Source of the DNA: Glandiceps talaboti
Taxonomy: Eukaryota > Hemichordata > Enteropneusta > Spengelidae
Reading direction: 5' to 3'
Assembly: GCF_964340395.1 (NCBI RefSeq)
Contig: NC_135564.1
Location: forward strand, 20,386,107 to 20,450,106
Length of the DNA stretch: 64,000 nucleotides
Shown here: positions 34,550 to 47,327 of the stretch, piece after piece
Layout of the letters: each line of letters starts with the position of its first letter
Position numbering within the stretch: the stretch's first letter is position 1
Notes under the pieces: generated by a model
Seen by the model: only the letters and a program-made list of their open reading frames with translations
Told to the model about the DNA's origin: nothing
Databases searched by the model: none
Position numbers and translations under genes: made by a program

Positions 34550-36818
34550 GCTTTGCATATCCTTGCCTCAGATTTGTTATGACATTTACCTAGCAACAAG
34601 ACCATGACCATAACAATGGCGAATGGATGGTTTTACAATGTAGTTCTCATGATTTCATTGTCCTTAGTACTCCTACGCAAAATGCAAAACTTGATCCATG
34701 TTTAGTCTGTGAATGAACGAAACAATGCCCCCCCCCCCCCACCACATTCCTCCCACCCCGAAATTAAAGTGGATCATGACAGATCAAGCACACACACTAC
34801 AAGCACCATGCAGTGTTTCATAGTAGTCGGCCATTTATACCATTCAAAACATCTAATATTTTCCAAGACTACTGTCACAAATTTCTCAGATCTGAACCAT
34901 TTATATAGCCATGAACAAGCACTTCGGAATCCCAGAGGAGCTCTGTATAAGGGCCTGGAATTCATTGTTTTACTCAATTTCTCACATCAGAGATTTTTTA
35001 TTACCATAAAACTGGTTTTCCTTTATTATTGTGGCAAACTAAACATAATAAACTGAATTATTCACACTGACAGTCAGTTTACTGTTTCATCTCAATTTTA
35101 TAAAGGTGAAAACTTATACTGTATACAAACTTTGGATGTAAGACTTTTGAAAATCTCAAATTCTGAATCAGATTCACAGACAAATAGACAATTGAATCTT
35201 AGAATAAATAGTCCCTGAGTGGCTATGATATATGTACTTCCAAATCATACCACAAACATACATTGACTGGCCAGTCTTTTTCCATTTATTCATACAAACA
35301 TACCACTCGATTATACTTTACTGTACAGGCCCCCACTATTTTCAATGACTCTTATCATACTAAGTACATACATCAATAGAACACTCAGGTTTAAAATAGA
35401 TGGCTAGAAATTTCATATCTTCAGCACTGTAACACTGAATATGATCACGAATGAATAAATAAACAGTTTGAATGTTGACACAGGTATATCTTGACAGTTC
35501 ATAACACCAAATTGAAATTTGTCTGATAACAATATCAGTGTGCCAGATCCATGATTAAAATTTAAATAGAATCTTTAACTCCAGACCAAATTGAGAAATA
35601 CACTAATTATGGCAAAACTAGCTGTGTGTCAATTCTGTTTTGTTGCAGTGAACATGAAATGCTTTTAATAACATTTGCTTATTGTGTTTATTTTAGACTA
35701 AGAACAATGGGAAACTAGTTTTATGATAATGAACCTGACATGAGAAATTGAGCAAAAAAAGTGTTACTGCTGGCCTTGACCCCAGACAGATTTACCTTGT
35801 TGTATAGAGATATGGGGTAATTACCTATAAGAAAGTAATCTGAATCATCACATTTGACAATTTTCACATGTCACTGTATATCTCTCTGTTTTGCCAACTA
35901 AGCATCGTAAATGATGACACAACATGAAGCCAAGGACAATGTCACATAAATTTATATTGAAACAAAGAATAGTTCAATAATGTGCAGCATATATATGCAG
36001 TTTTTGCTTAGTTTGTACAGTGGCAAATTCATTTGTAAATGGTCTGACTTTACATTCATTTTGTGATAGAATTACATACATTAGCTGCCTCACAGTGGCA
36101 GCATTTTATTTGGCCAAAGATTCAGGTGGTACTGGTTTTGAGTTAACTTTGTCAATTCTACAGCTTTGGATATCTTATTCATAGGGAAATATCAGCATTT
36201 GGCATGGATGACTTTATAGTGGTGTGCAGGAGATCAATTACACAGATGCAGTAGTCAAAATGGATGCAAACGACATGTTAGGTTGATGTATTGACCAATC
36301 AGATATCTCGATTGGCACCATCAATACTCTGGTATAATGTAACAGTAATAGCCAAATCATGGTGTGTATTGCAAAATTAAAAGCAGGCATTAATAGACAA
36401 ATGGACGGACTAAACATTCAAAATATGTGTGCAAATATGCCTAGCAACAAGACTAACCCCATAGCAACTCAATCATAACCAAACGTTGTTCATCTTATTA
36501 GTGGGCCCTCACTGTTATAATGGTGAAAACAGTGTACCAATAAGTAGCATCCTGAGGTGACAAACAAATATACCCTATTTGGACACTCTGTAAATGCCTT
36601 CAATAACCACTATAAATTTGTTTTTGGTTAGAATTCTGCCAATGAGAAAACAAAACATGATAATCATGACTGTGTGGGTGGCTGTGGTTAAATTCTAAAT
36701 TTCACCTCATACTTTTCAGGACTTATTTGAACTCGACTGAACGAGAGATCTAAAAGATTTGACTAGGGATAGCACTAGACTACTCTGAGCTACGAGTTAA
36801 AATTTCCATGGTAAATTG
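34550..36818. other. Non-coding sequence of copy 2
   Basis: Counterpart of 18845-21108. It has a 13-C run at 34728. Nothing recognisable as a gene. Confidence 0.7.
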
Positions 36819-37188
36819 CCAGTCAGTGCATTGACAATTCACCAGTCTCAGTGCATTGACAAATCCTCAGTCTCAGTGCATTGACAATTCACCAGTCTCA
36901 GTGCATTGACAAATCACCGGTCTCAGTGCATTGACAAATCACCAGTCTCGGGTGCATTGACAAATCACCAGTCTCGGTGCATTGACAAATCACCAGTCTC
37001 AGTGCATTGACAAATCCCCAGTCTCAGTGCATTGACAATTCACCAGTCTCAGTGCATTGACAAATCACCAGTCTCAGTGCATTGACAAATCACCAGTCCC
37101 AGTGCATTGACAAATCACCAGTCTCAGTGCATTGACAAATCACCAGTCTCAGTGCATTGACAAATCACCAGTCTCAGTGCATTGACAT
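36819..37188. repeat. Minisatellite, 25-bp unit, 15 copies (copy 2)
   Basis: Same array as at 21109-21455, with one more unit before the final catattt. Confidence 0.95.
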
Positions 37189-38024
37189 ATTTAAATAACC
37201 AGAGTCAGGATTTACTTATAGAAGAATGTCAACATTTATACCAATCACAAGATGTATATTGCATTGGAGCTTGCTCTGAGATACGTTTTTAAATTGTTAA
37301 CTCATTTCTGATTAGGTTAAACTTTTAGTTTCACAGTTATTCTCAACTTTAAATATGGCCACCACTCAGGATGACAGACCAACCTCTGCTGGTTCTATGG
37401 CGGCAAGCCGTCTGACATGTATTTTACAGTTGTAGCATCATTAGCTGATAACAGTGAGAGGCATACCGGCTCTATTGAGAAACAAGTAATCATTCAACAG
37501 CAGGTGGTTCGATCATTATACAATGTAAATTACTTTGTTACATGTTAGGCTGTAACTAGTCCGGAATCAATGCGGATTGCATGTTTTACATTCATCTTTC
37601 CAATCAGTGATCAGGCTAGACTGTACATAATGGAATATGAGGTTTGTTTGAAAGCAAAAGCAAAAATATCCCTCACAAAAGGATGTACAAATTTCCAAAC
37701 TTAACTCTTACATGATATGAAGATCGACTCATATAAGTCACATTAACAGTATTTGATGACTGTGCTCATAATGTAGCCAATGAAAGTATAGACCTCAAGA
37801 GAAGATTGACAATCTAAAATCACAAGCTGCTCAATTACATCCTGTTTATGTTATAGTTAAATGGGATCTCCCTTTCCATGTATTTACCGATATCATTTGA
37901 AAATCATATCAAAATTTGAACGGTTCAGACTACTTCCACACCCCTTTCCCGAATAACACGTTTATTGTATACACATAAGGACATTTTGATCTGTTTTATA
38001 ATCAAATTTTTTGTACCTGGAATA

Positions 38025-38067
38025 AATTATTATTATTATTATTATTATTATTACCTATTATTATTAC

Positions 38068-38110
<43 letters not shown>

Positions 38111-38123
38111 TATTATTACCTAT
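38025..38123. repeat. (TTA)n microsatellite (copy 2)
   Basis: Shorter counterpart of 22293-22400. Confidence 0.95.
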
Positions 38124-38588
38124 TACATATAGCCAAAGATCATAATGGAGTTCGAGAATGCATTGAAAAGGTCCTTTCAAAATGTATTCTTGGCCAGATA
38201 CTTGTAAGTTACGATGAGTTTATGTTGGTATAATGCTTGAAACTTGTGTGTGACATATAAAGTATACACATGAAAATTAATTTGTCAAGGCCCTATATGT
38301 GGAGGATGGTGAGGCAAATGTGCCAGAAATAGATTGAATCCTGTAAGACTGAACAGGCTAATGTTTATTATACTGATTGGTCCTGTCATAAATGACTTGA
38401 ATTTACTGGAGAGCAGCTGGAATGTTTACAGGTAAAATAAACTACAAACTACATGTATAATAAAGTTGTTGTCTATAATCACAGTTAAATAAAGACTGGA
38501 CTTAAAAGTAGTATTTATTTGTGTTTTCATTTGCCAATTTACTTCAATTCAATTCTGTTCTTGCTTATTTTAACCTTTCCATAGTCTG

Positions 38589-38781
38589 TACGGTACGCTG
38601 TGACGGGGTGCCCTCACACATCAGCCAACCCCTAGTTGTTGTGAGAGGAGGCCAGTGAGGGTGAAATGTCACGACGTATCTTTAGTCTTATCTACGCCAT
38701 GACAGGGTTCCCTCACACATCGGCCAACCCCTAGTTGTTGTGAGAGGAGGCCAGTGAGGGTGAAATGTCACGGCGTATCTT
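38589..38781. repeat. Two 99-bp fold-back repeats (copy 2)
   Basis: Same as 22862-23054 at an offset of 15727 bp. Confidence 0.8.
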
Positions 38782-39222
38782 AGTCTAACCTCTCCATTGT
38801 CCATATTACCAAATTTGACAGACATTAATTTCTTGATTTTGTGAATGTTCCCCAGATTTGCAGTTGGCACGCCCAAATTTTCAGACCCAATGACCCATTT
38901 AATCCAAAAGTGATAAAACACTGGGTACAGTATGATAACTAGGTAAACACACATTTATTGACCTGAACAACTAGGCCTATAAAGTGGAGTACCATATCAA
39001 GAGAGGTAGAGTATCATTCCAAAGTAAATACATATCTACTGACCTAAAATGCAAGTGCACACGATTTAACAAAGAGTGCAAATATCAGATACATTTTTAA
39101 GTTAACTACAAATGCAAGAGATTTGAGGACACTACCTTGAGTAGTCAATACTTCTAATTTGCAGAAATTAATCATCACTAGCTAAACTAACTTGGGGAAG
39201 AAACATGCATTTATAAAAATGT

Positions 39223-40193
39223 ATGGAGCTATTTTCCATAGGGGTACTACAGTGCAAACACTGTGTTTGCCACCACGTTGGCTGTACTTCTAAAGTGTTT
39301 TTCTGTCCTGTGCAAATTGTAGTCAATGTAGATGATAAAGTTTGCATTTTAGATGACCTAAAACAAAATCCAACTTTTTATAACTGTTTTTCTGCCACTG
39401 TTCGTGCAGATAACATCCATTCATCTGTTCATATATCAAATGAAAAATATACAGCAGCAAAGTTGGTTGTTTTAATACCAAAAGTTCAGTTATTTAGTTT
39501 TAGGAGGTAAAAAATACCTTTAAAGAATGAGGTGCTCTCTCTCAATAAATACTAAGCCTGCTTGTGAAACTGTAGTGCCGGCAGGTCTTATCTTGACCTG
39601 ATATTACATACATGTAAGTCATACCAAACCATACCAAGTTTAGGAGCCAGTGCTATGAATAAAACTGTACTAAATAGTGCAATTGTCTCAACTGATGAAA
39701 ATAATGTGAAAACTGCTCGTTTTCATGTGGGACATTCTGAGGATCATCAACAAGAAGCTTCAGAGGATAGAGTTCATTCAGATGCTGATAGTTCAACTTT
39801 AATGTCTGATAGTACAGCTTGCTCACTGTCTCTGGTACCTAATAGTATAATGTCCTAATCAAATGGATCATGTTCACATTGAGATCACATGTAGGTACCT
39901 CAATAAGTTTGGTAAATAAATCTATTGACAGCTTTAAGGTAGGCAACAAACTTTTCATGAATCAAATAGTGCTCACACTGGCTGGTTTCCTTAACACTTC
40001 AAATCCCAATATGTGCCAATATGCAAGATTCTTGAAAAGTTTGACATTGATCCTTCTATGTCATTTGGTAATTTTAATGTTGAAAGATTTGCTCTTAAAG
40101 CAATACTGAGACATTCAAAAGCTGAAGTAGCCAAAAAATCAAATCTCTTGTTAGACCTTGAGAAAACTGAAACTAGTAAAGACCAGATGTAAA
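39223..40193 (+). pseudogene. Eroded or multi-exon coding-like region of unknown family (copy 2)
   Basis: Identical layout to 23496-24466: open pieces at 39223-39510, 39655-39858 and about 40025-40192. Family not recognised. Confidence 0.3.
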
Positions 40194-40526
40194 CTGAATG
40201 TCTTCCGTAAGGGCAAAGTTTTGAGATTGTCGTTCCTACAGACAATTGTTGGAATACAACAGAACATATGTAACAAGTTATTTTTTTCTCATTGATTGCT
40301 ATTTGCTCATTGCTGTTAGTGATCTCCTGGCCAACCACAACATGTTCTGTGACATTCGTTGAGAATGTAAAAAAAAAAAAAATAAGCACATCGTCGTACC
40401 ACTTTAGACAACATTTCCTGATGAGAAACTATTTTTTCCGTTTTAGTGGCCTACAAAAATATGCCAATAGTTTATTAAAACTATAAGCTACATCAATGAT
40501 ATTTTCAGGACAAGTGCGCTTTGGTA

Positions 40527-40632
40527 TTGCAAATGTATGTACCAAGTTATAATGAATTTGAAGTGTGCATTCTTGAGATATAGCCTAATTACCGAAAATC
40601 ATTAATTACGTAAATTGCTCATTAATATTCAC
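40527..40632 (-). repeat. Dispersed repeat, inverted orientation (copy 2)
   Basis: Counterpart of 24800-24905. Reverse complement matches the units of the array at 57100-57700. Confidence 0.7.
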
Positions 40633-40874
40633 AGGATTTTTACCAAAACCTAATCAAGTCTTGCTATTACCCTATACTTACCTATATTCTTATATTTAAG
40701 TGTTTATCCTTGTCCCCAAACAACCTAACGAGATATCAAAATTGCCTTCCTAGGGGGCCTTATTCCCCCAATACTCTAGTTAAAAATAATCGAAGAAAAC
40801 CACCAGCTAGTGTGTTACCCTAAACACATTACAAGCATTGCTCTGTAAAGAGGGGAGGTGATGGGGAGTAGAAT

Positions 40875-40947
40875 ATGGGTAAGGATATGTTCATGGGAAT
40901 TAGTTTCAAAAAGAAACTACAGTTCCATTTCACATGAACTTACCCAT
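40875..40947. repeat. Long imperfect hairpin beside the DIRS-like recombinase (copy 2)
   Basis: Same arms as 25148-25220. It lies about 110 bp beyond the stop of the recombinase frame at 41059, on its 3' side. Confidence 0.65.
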
Positions 40948-41058
40948 GTATAGACTACCAAAGCAAAAACTTGAACCACATGGAGGAGACAGGGCAAACA
41001 CAACTAAAAAGAAAACTCCTTAAAATAGAAATGTGCTGTAGAAGAAGATGAAGATCAA

Positions 41059-42090
41059 CTACTTGGTTCCCCCAAGCACTTTCTGTGCTGCAACAATAGG
41101 TCCAAGCTGAAACATACCATCTACTTTGGATGCCATATCTCTCAAGTAGAAGGATGTGAAAGTATTATTAGAATGCCAACAGACTGATTCCATGATTTCC
41201 TGGAGGCTGATTCCTGAGAAAAGCAGCCATGATGTAGCTACTGCTCTTACATCATGAGCCATAATACCAGCTAGTTCATTATCATCTTTGCCAGCTAACT
41301 GATGACATAAATGAATTGTCTGTACTATCCACCTGGATAGAGATTGACTACTTATATCTCCTCTGATCAACTTTGTTCTGGCTGAATACCAACAAAGTGC
41401 TCTCCCAGGACCTAACAATTTATTTGAGGAGTCTTCTCCAACAAAAGGTTTTTAATGCCTTAATATGAACTGGTTTTGGTGGTTGAGAGGCTACCTGGTT
41501 CTAATATCTAAAAAAACAATAGAAGCCATCAATACAGCTCTTGAGCTAATATCACACAATTCTTTCTGTATACTGAAAGCGTGTAGTTCACTGTGTTTTA
41601 ATCCTGTTGCTAAGGCAATAGGAAAAACAGTTTTAAGAATATGTTTTCCCCATAGGTTCAAATAGGCACCTTTTAAGATCTGTAGAACCAGGGAAAGACT
41701 CTTAAGACACTCACAACTTTCTGATCGGAGGTCTTTGTTGAGTGTTGAGATAAATACTTAAATAAGGCAGTGATGTCTCTATCATGACTGACCTCTCATC
41801 CCTGACTAGACTTAAAAGTGTCTGTAATTGCTGCACGATAAACCTTCAGGGTACTTATTTGTAATTTCTTTTGTTCAAACAAAAAAATAAAGAAATCGGC
41901 TAGTTGTGGCATAGAGTTTCTGAGAGGATTAATTTTCCTTCTCACACGTCCAATCAGAGAAAATATGCCATTTGGCCTCATAAGTTGAGAGGGTGCTATC
42001 TCTAGTGGTTCTGGCAATGGGTGTGGAAGCCTTTTGACAAAATCCTTTTGCAACTGCTTGTTGTTGGACAATCTCCAGATTCAGCATTTC
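41059..42090 (-). pseudogene. DIRS-like retrotransposon: tyrosine recombinase, disrupted
   Basis: DIRS elements integrate with a tyrosine recombinase instead of a DDE integrase. Read from high to low coordinates, the amino-terminal SAM-like part is seen at 42050-41810 (LSTYEAKWHIFSDWT, then in the next phase MPQLADFFIFLFEQKKLQIS and LKVYRAAITDTF). About 380 bp of stop-rich sequence follow. The catalytic part is at 41418-41059 (LGPGRALCWYSARTKLIRG, AHDVRAVATSWLLFSG, FTSFYLRDM). The HDVR Arg and FYLRD Tyr are present. Frameshifts separate the pieces and the first catalytic Arg block lies in the eroded centre. The 41059-41352 part is duplicated at 25332-25625. Confidence 0.88.
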
Positions 42091-42760
42091 TGCATCTGGA
42101 TGAAAGGTCATCCTGTCCTGCTCGGCTAACATTGTCCTGTCTCTGAGGTAACCTGCGAGGCAGGTCGACTGGAAGAGATAATAGGAAAGGAAATACCAAG
42201 ACCACTTTGGCCATTTTGATGCTATCAGAATCACAACGCACTGGTCTCTGCATATTTTGTTCAGTACTTGTGGATCAGAGCAAATGAAGGGGATGCATAG
42301 ACTTCCAGTCCCTGCCATGAGATGAATTGCCTTTATTAGAATTGCCTTCTGTTTGCACCACAGGATATCATTTCCTGTACCAGACAGTACAGAGTGAAGG
42401 AATGCATTGGGTACTTCCTTGTTGATTTATGTAGGATACAACAGTGAGGTTTTCTGAGCCTATTGTCCTTGGATCTGACTCTTGAAATGTTGCAGTGCCA
42501 ACCAAACTGCTTTCATTTCCAACCAGTTTATGTGCTGTTGACATTCTGAATTTCCTCTTTGATCACAGCTTGCTTTGCTGGATCTAGAGGCAAATTGGAA
42601 GGCAGGGGAGGCCGACTCTATATTCTTGAAAGGGAGTTGGTATCCATTCCCCACTACTGACAAAACCCAGTTGTCATGTGTAATGTCCTGCCACTGGTTG
42701 ATAAAAAGTTTCAAATGCTCTCCCACAGGTAGATAACTGAGGGCAGAATAAGCAGGTGGG
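42091..42760 (-). pseudogene. DIRS-like retrotransposon: reverse transcriptase start and RNase H remnant
   Basis: From 42740 downward the minus strand reads VGEHLKLFINQWQDIT and WVLSVVGNGYQLPF, which is the start of the DIRS-type RT. The frame then jumps to INWLEMKAVWLALQHF, which is RNase H, with the RT catalytic core deleted between them. Further down, CRDQCVVILIASKWPKWSWY fits the segment between RNase H and recombinase. Several stops and shifts are present. The run of 10 G near 42762 separates this from the gag-like part. Confidence 0.8.
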
Positions 42761-42769
42761 GGGGGGGGG

Positions 42770-43160
42770 GTACAAGACAGTCAAAAAGACTTCCCTTTTT
42801 GAGTAGACTGTCCTTTGCTAAAAGTACCTTTAGCCTGGTTAGGACGAAAGTAATGTGTCTGCCAAGAGCCAGTGTATTGTTTAGGATTTCTTTGCTTTTT
42901 TACTTGGAGATATCTGTTACTTTTGGCCCTGATAAGGCTGCTTAAAGGTATTAATCTGAGTACATTTAGTTTGTGCTTGTGTAGTAGCTGACACTATGGC
43001 TAACTATGTAAAACTTTTGGCATGTTTATCAATAATTGCTGGTAATCCATCACCAAAAAGAGTTACCATCAACTGGCAATGTCTGAGCTAGCTGTCTTAA
43101 TGTTTGAGGAAGCACACTCTGTTCTAGCAAAATATCCCTTGAATTTTTTCTCATCCCCAT
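42770..43160 (-). pseudogene. DIRS-like retrotransposon: gag C-terminal remnant
   Basis: On the minus strand fragments read LFGDGLPAIIDKHAKSF and further on a Gln/Lys/Gly/Ser-rich tail (QYTGSWQTHYFRPNQA, STQKGKSF) with a stop at about 42786. Position just upstream of the RT and a basic, polar tail fit a DIRS gag end. Stops interrupt it (near 43060 and 43010). Confidence 0.55.
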
Positions 43161-43299
43161 TCTTAAACAAATAGTGCCAATGGCGTTGTAGCACAACTGT
43201 ACAGTTTTTAAAAATAGTTACCCACATGCTGATCCATGCTAGGTGTAGGTGTTCATTTGCTGAATGACTCTCCAGTTACCTATCCAACCCTGCAGGTAT

Positions 43300-43500
43300 C
43301 TGTGCAATATAACACAATCATTTGGCTGTTGCTGTGGGCTTGGTCATGTTGCTAGACATATTAGCATACATTTTTTGAATGTTTATTCATTTGTCTTAAT
43401 CCCTGTTGTTATCTTTGCAATATAAGCTATCATTTTGCTGTTGTTTAGGTGTGGATTTGTTGCTAGGCATATTTGCATACACTTTTCTGAATGTTTGTTC
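43300..43500. repeat. Dispersed ~115-bp repeat, two tandem copies
   Basis: The module reads ttggctgttgct..gg..tggt..tgttgctag(g)catatt.gcatacattttt(c)tgaatgttt.ttca. It occurs at about 43320 and 43436 here, and again near 60027 and 60800. Confidence 0.75.
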
Positions 43501-44630
43501 ACAGAGGGGGATACCTGCTAGGTCATGTGATACACTTGCCATTAGAACAATGCAGTTCAGTCAAATCTTGACAAGTGAATACTTCCGGGTTCCATGTCTC
43601 GGTGCTCGACGAATGTGCCGAATAGTTTTTGACAGACCCTTTCATAGCATTATTCATTTGCAACTGTTATCAAGTCATCTATAACATATTTCTTTTAGTA
43701 AATCTTGATTAAAGGTCAATTATTTTGTCGAATTCATTGATGATTTATGAAGTTTCCTTGTACGTACTCGGGCTAAAGGTACTGGGTATTCGTATTTGCT
43801 TAGTTCAGGTTAGTTCTTCTCTCAATAAGTCAATTCCTGCTTAAGTTATATTTTTCAAACAGTCCCTATTGCCAGAGCAATAAAAGAAATTTATAAGTTT
43901 CACCCATTTAGGAATATGAGCAAGTTCTTGAACCCGATGTGTTATTTGAGAAGTTATCGTGTTGCACTTACAACACTGTGTTGGCATCCAGACTACATGT
44001 TGCACAGACATTTGATCGTATGGCATCAGCCTACCTGATTATTATGTCATATTTCACAATAGAAAACTGCTAGTGGCAACTAATGACTACTATTTCTGTT
44101 CCCAGTTCCTAAAGGCCCATCGATGTGCTATGCATGGTAATTTTGGAATTCAGACAGTTTCGACACCAAAATTTGATATTGCTGTACACACAATAATCAA
44201 GGGAAATTAGTGGTATAAACCCATAATGTAAATTTTCATGACTGAAATTGTATAAATGCATATGTTGATTTTTTTTATTTAATGTATTATGATTATTTGT
44301 AAAACAAACCACTGGAAAATACTGTTTGTCAAATACTTTAGGAAGTAGTCAGACGGGCCGAATTCACACCAATATAATTTCACAACCAAACATTTTTGTC
44401 ATTATTTAGGCAGTTTGACATCATGGTTTATAACTTTACATCATATTTGGAACATATCCTCAGAAAATATTGACAAATACACTCAAAATTTGTTGAAAAA
44501 TGGAAGATATTCACCAGTGGTGTAGCAGGGTCACACTCTATTCTCTTTGGAGTCAAACTGTATCACATGACAGGTATCCCCCCCCACCACTTCTTCCCTT
44601 GTCTAAGATTCCCTGTTGTAATCTTGTAAA
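43501..44630. other. No gene recognised
   Basis: AT-rich sequence. The short open frames lack motifs. I see no RNA gene or clear repeat. Confidence 0.5.
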
Positions 44631-45859
44631 GGGATCAGCCATTTACAGTCCAGCAACCACTTAGGATGCATATCTATCACACAGATGTAATGACCCCGAC
44701 ACTATTTACACAGGAGTCCAAATGAATCCATTTTTGGAGCAAGTGCAGCCAAGCTTAACATGCTGAATGAGAGCCCAGAGACATGTCATGATTACACTAT
44801 TGAAAGCAAAGAGAACATCCCACCCCCAACCCCTCCAACCACCCCACTAACACAATCATCCACTCTCGCTACTCCCTACTGACATACACCAAGCTATCAT
44901 ATTATACATTTGTACATACCTACATCAATCAACTGTATACCTATCTATGCCTATATTCCAAAACCTACTGTATATATATATACCTACAAGCTAAACTTAT
45001 ATATGCCTATATACCAACACCTGTTGTATTAAACTAAACCTATATATGGCTATATAACAATACCTACTATCTACACATACCTATAATCTAAACCTATCTA
45101 TGCCTATATACCAGTATCTACTGTATAAATATACCTACAATGCTATATATAGCTTCCAGCTAAACCGACCTTGTGTCATTAATAGATTTGACTTAAAATT
45201 TTGAAGTGTAACCTCTTTGCAAATGAGCCTGAGGCCTTGAAATGGAAATAAACTACATGTACTACATCACTAATCCTATTGGTTCTATCTACCTACATGT
45301 ATCTATATAACTGTCTATTCTACAACCTGCATACTGTTCTTGCATATCCTACTATGCTTTGGATTACACTAATCAATGGTAAATGAAGATAACAGTATGA
45401 AATAACTGTTCTTAATTACATTAAATTAATTACTTTTTGAGCTAAAGTGGAATTAAACTCAAAGTTTTTTGTTTTCAAACTGCTAACAAATGCCAAAAAG
45501 GAGTGCAGCTAAGCCGTGGTGGCATTTACAACTCTATGCATGACTTTTTTGAGTTATACTATTTATACAATTACCTACACAATTCATTCATTAACTCATT
45601 CTCTCTAACTAGCAAACTAAATATACTAATCACTGCACAAGCTAACAAACTCACTCTAACGAGCTAAGTAACTGGCAAACTACATTTTTCCTTGAAGACA
45701 TAGAACACACTCAAATACTTTACTTCTCTCTGATTATAGGTTGAAATTTATTTCCTTTAGTTATAATGTTTATAATATCTATACAACACTTTTTCTTTGT
45801 CTGTAAACAGATTTAAATATCTGTGATGTCAGATATGAAAGTAAAGTGATAACTGACCC

Positions 45860-46470
45860 TGAAGATCAATGTCAAGGTCAAAGGCCAATATCTGAAAAGA
45901 AAGCATACACCTCACTCTATAGGAATACACAGTTCAATGGACACTATATATTTTACAGTTTATCCAGTTGATCAAGATTTTATTACTACAAATATGATTG
46001 CCATTCAGTGAAAGTGGTATGAATACCAAATTAATAACACTTGTGGATACTATTTTCTATTACTTGTAAACATGAGTCAAAGGCTTGATTTTTAAAACTG
46101 ACAAAGAAGGTTTAGGCCCTTCAATTTTTTACTGCTCAATGGTGCAGTGATTCAGAAAACAAATAAAATACTAACAAGTGTCTATGATATGTAGGAAATA
46201 GCTGGATTTTGATGAGTGGCCCTGGATGTCAAAGTCAAGGTCAAAGGTCATTGTCTCAAAAGATTATTTACACCTAACAATACAGAGCGAGACACTTGAA
46301 TGGAGTCTTAAGATACTAATAATCATTGTGTATATTTCCTTCTATAATGTGAACATGATTTCAAGAAATTAGCAACAAATAAAGATGACCTTGAAGGTCA
46401 AGGTCAAAGGTCAATGTTGCAAAAGAAATGTTGTACCTCAAACCAGGGGGGCAGACACTTGAATGGAGTG
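45860..46470. repeat. Degenerate tandem units each containing AGGTCA-type hexamers (first copy)
   Basis: The phrase tcaaggtcaaagg(t/c)ca occurs near 45882, 46236 and 46399. The last is aaggtcaaggtcaaaggtca, three half-sites in a row. Each is followed by an A-rich stretch (aaaagaaa), tacac or tacctca, and cacttgaatggagt. The spacing is irregular (about 350 and 160 bp). Confidence 0.75.
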
Positions 46471-46641
46471 TCATTTATTACAGTTTTTGAGTTAAGTCAT
46501 CTTTGTTCCTAGGATTGAAAGAAATTAGATATTGGATGAGAGACAAATGGTACATTACGGATGACGGACAGGGCCCATTCAAATAGTCCCCTTTGGGAAA
46601 CTAAGTATACACTATAAAAATATATCATAAACTGTTGTCAG

Positions 46642-46683
<42 letters not shown>

Positions 46684-46700
46684 CAAACACATATACACAC
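46642..46700. repeat. (CA)n microsatellite
   Basis: About 20 CA repeats with interruptions. Counterpart at 54114-54180. Confidence 0.95.
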
Positions 46701-47084
46701 CTACCACCCCACCCTACCCCCCACCCGCCCACCGCATTCTCTTTACTTTCAATGGCATAACTGTAACGTGTCTCTGACTGCTCATCTAGCATGAAAGCTC
46801 GGCGTCCAACTCCAAAAAGGAATTCATTCAGAGTCTTGTATAAATAGTATCAATTAAGGGTCACATACACCTGTGTGCTGTATAATGCATCCTAAGTGGT
46901 GCTAAAGTTGTCAAGGGGGAACCCCTAAGCTGATGAATATCAGAGAGCTCAATTATTTTAAGCCTTAATCATATGCAAATATCATAAAAATTGGGGCAAC
47001 GAGGCAAGGTGAAGTATGCTCAATTAAGGTTGTTCGCCCAAACAACTGCCATTTAAATTTTTGATCACCAGATTTGCTTCAACA

Positions 47085-47272
47085 ATGACTCCGGATGACA
47101 TCACATATTACATCAAAAGTCGATGTCAGATTTCTGTAAATTGTGAATAGCTCACTACAAAATATGACACATATAAATCGTTCCTGATTGAAACAATGCA
47201 GGACTTTGCTGATAAAGTTTGTGATCCTGCACTATGGCCAGATGGAATACTAATCCGTAAATTCTATTGACA
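47085..47272 (+). pseudogene. LINE ORF1, C-terminal end
   Basis: An open stretch reads MTPDDITYYIKSRCQIS, then a stop in the middle (TAG near 47148), then TTKYDTYKSFLIE and DPALWPDGILIRKFY, ending at a stop at 47270. A block ending 'WP.G..(V/I)R.FY' is the usual end of nucleic-acid-binding ORF1 proteins in APE-type LINEs. It is followed about 60 bp later by ORF2. The same piece is at 55496-55683. Confidence 0.65.
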
Positions 47273-47327
47273 ATTTGCATGGTACTATGGCTTACATCCT
47301 ACAACTGTCACACAATAAAATCATCCT

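Larger units (their letters stand above)
25626..41352. repeat. Tandem segmental duplication, copy 2 (15727 bp)
   Basis: This is the longer and more complete copy. It begins with agcaaggcag of BEL gag (as 16019) and ends at gactact in the DIRS-like recombinase, after which the recombinase continues uninterrupted to higher coordinates. Copy 1 can be derived from this copy by two deletions bounded by short direct repeats, so copy 2 is probably closest to the ancestral arrangement. Confidence 0.96.
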
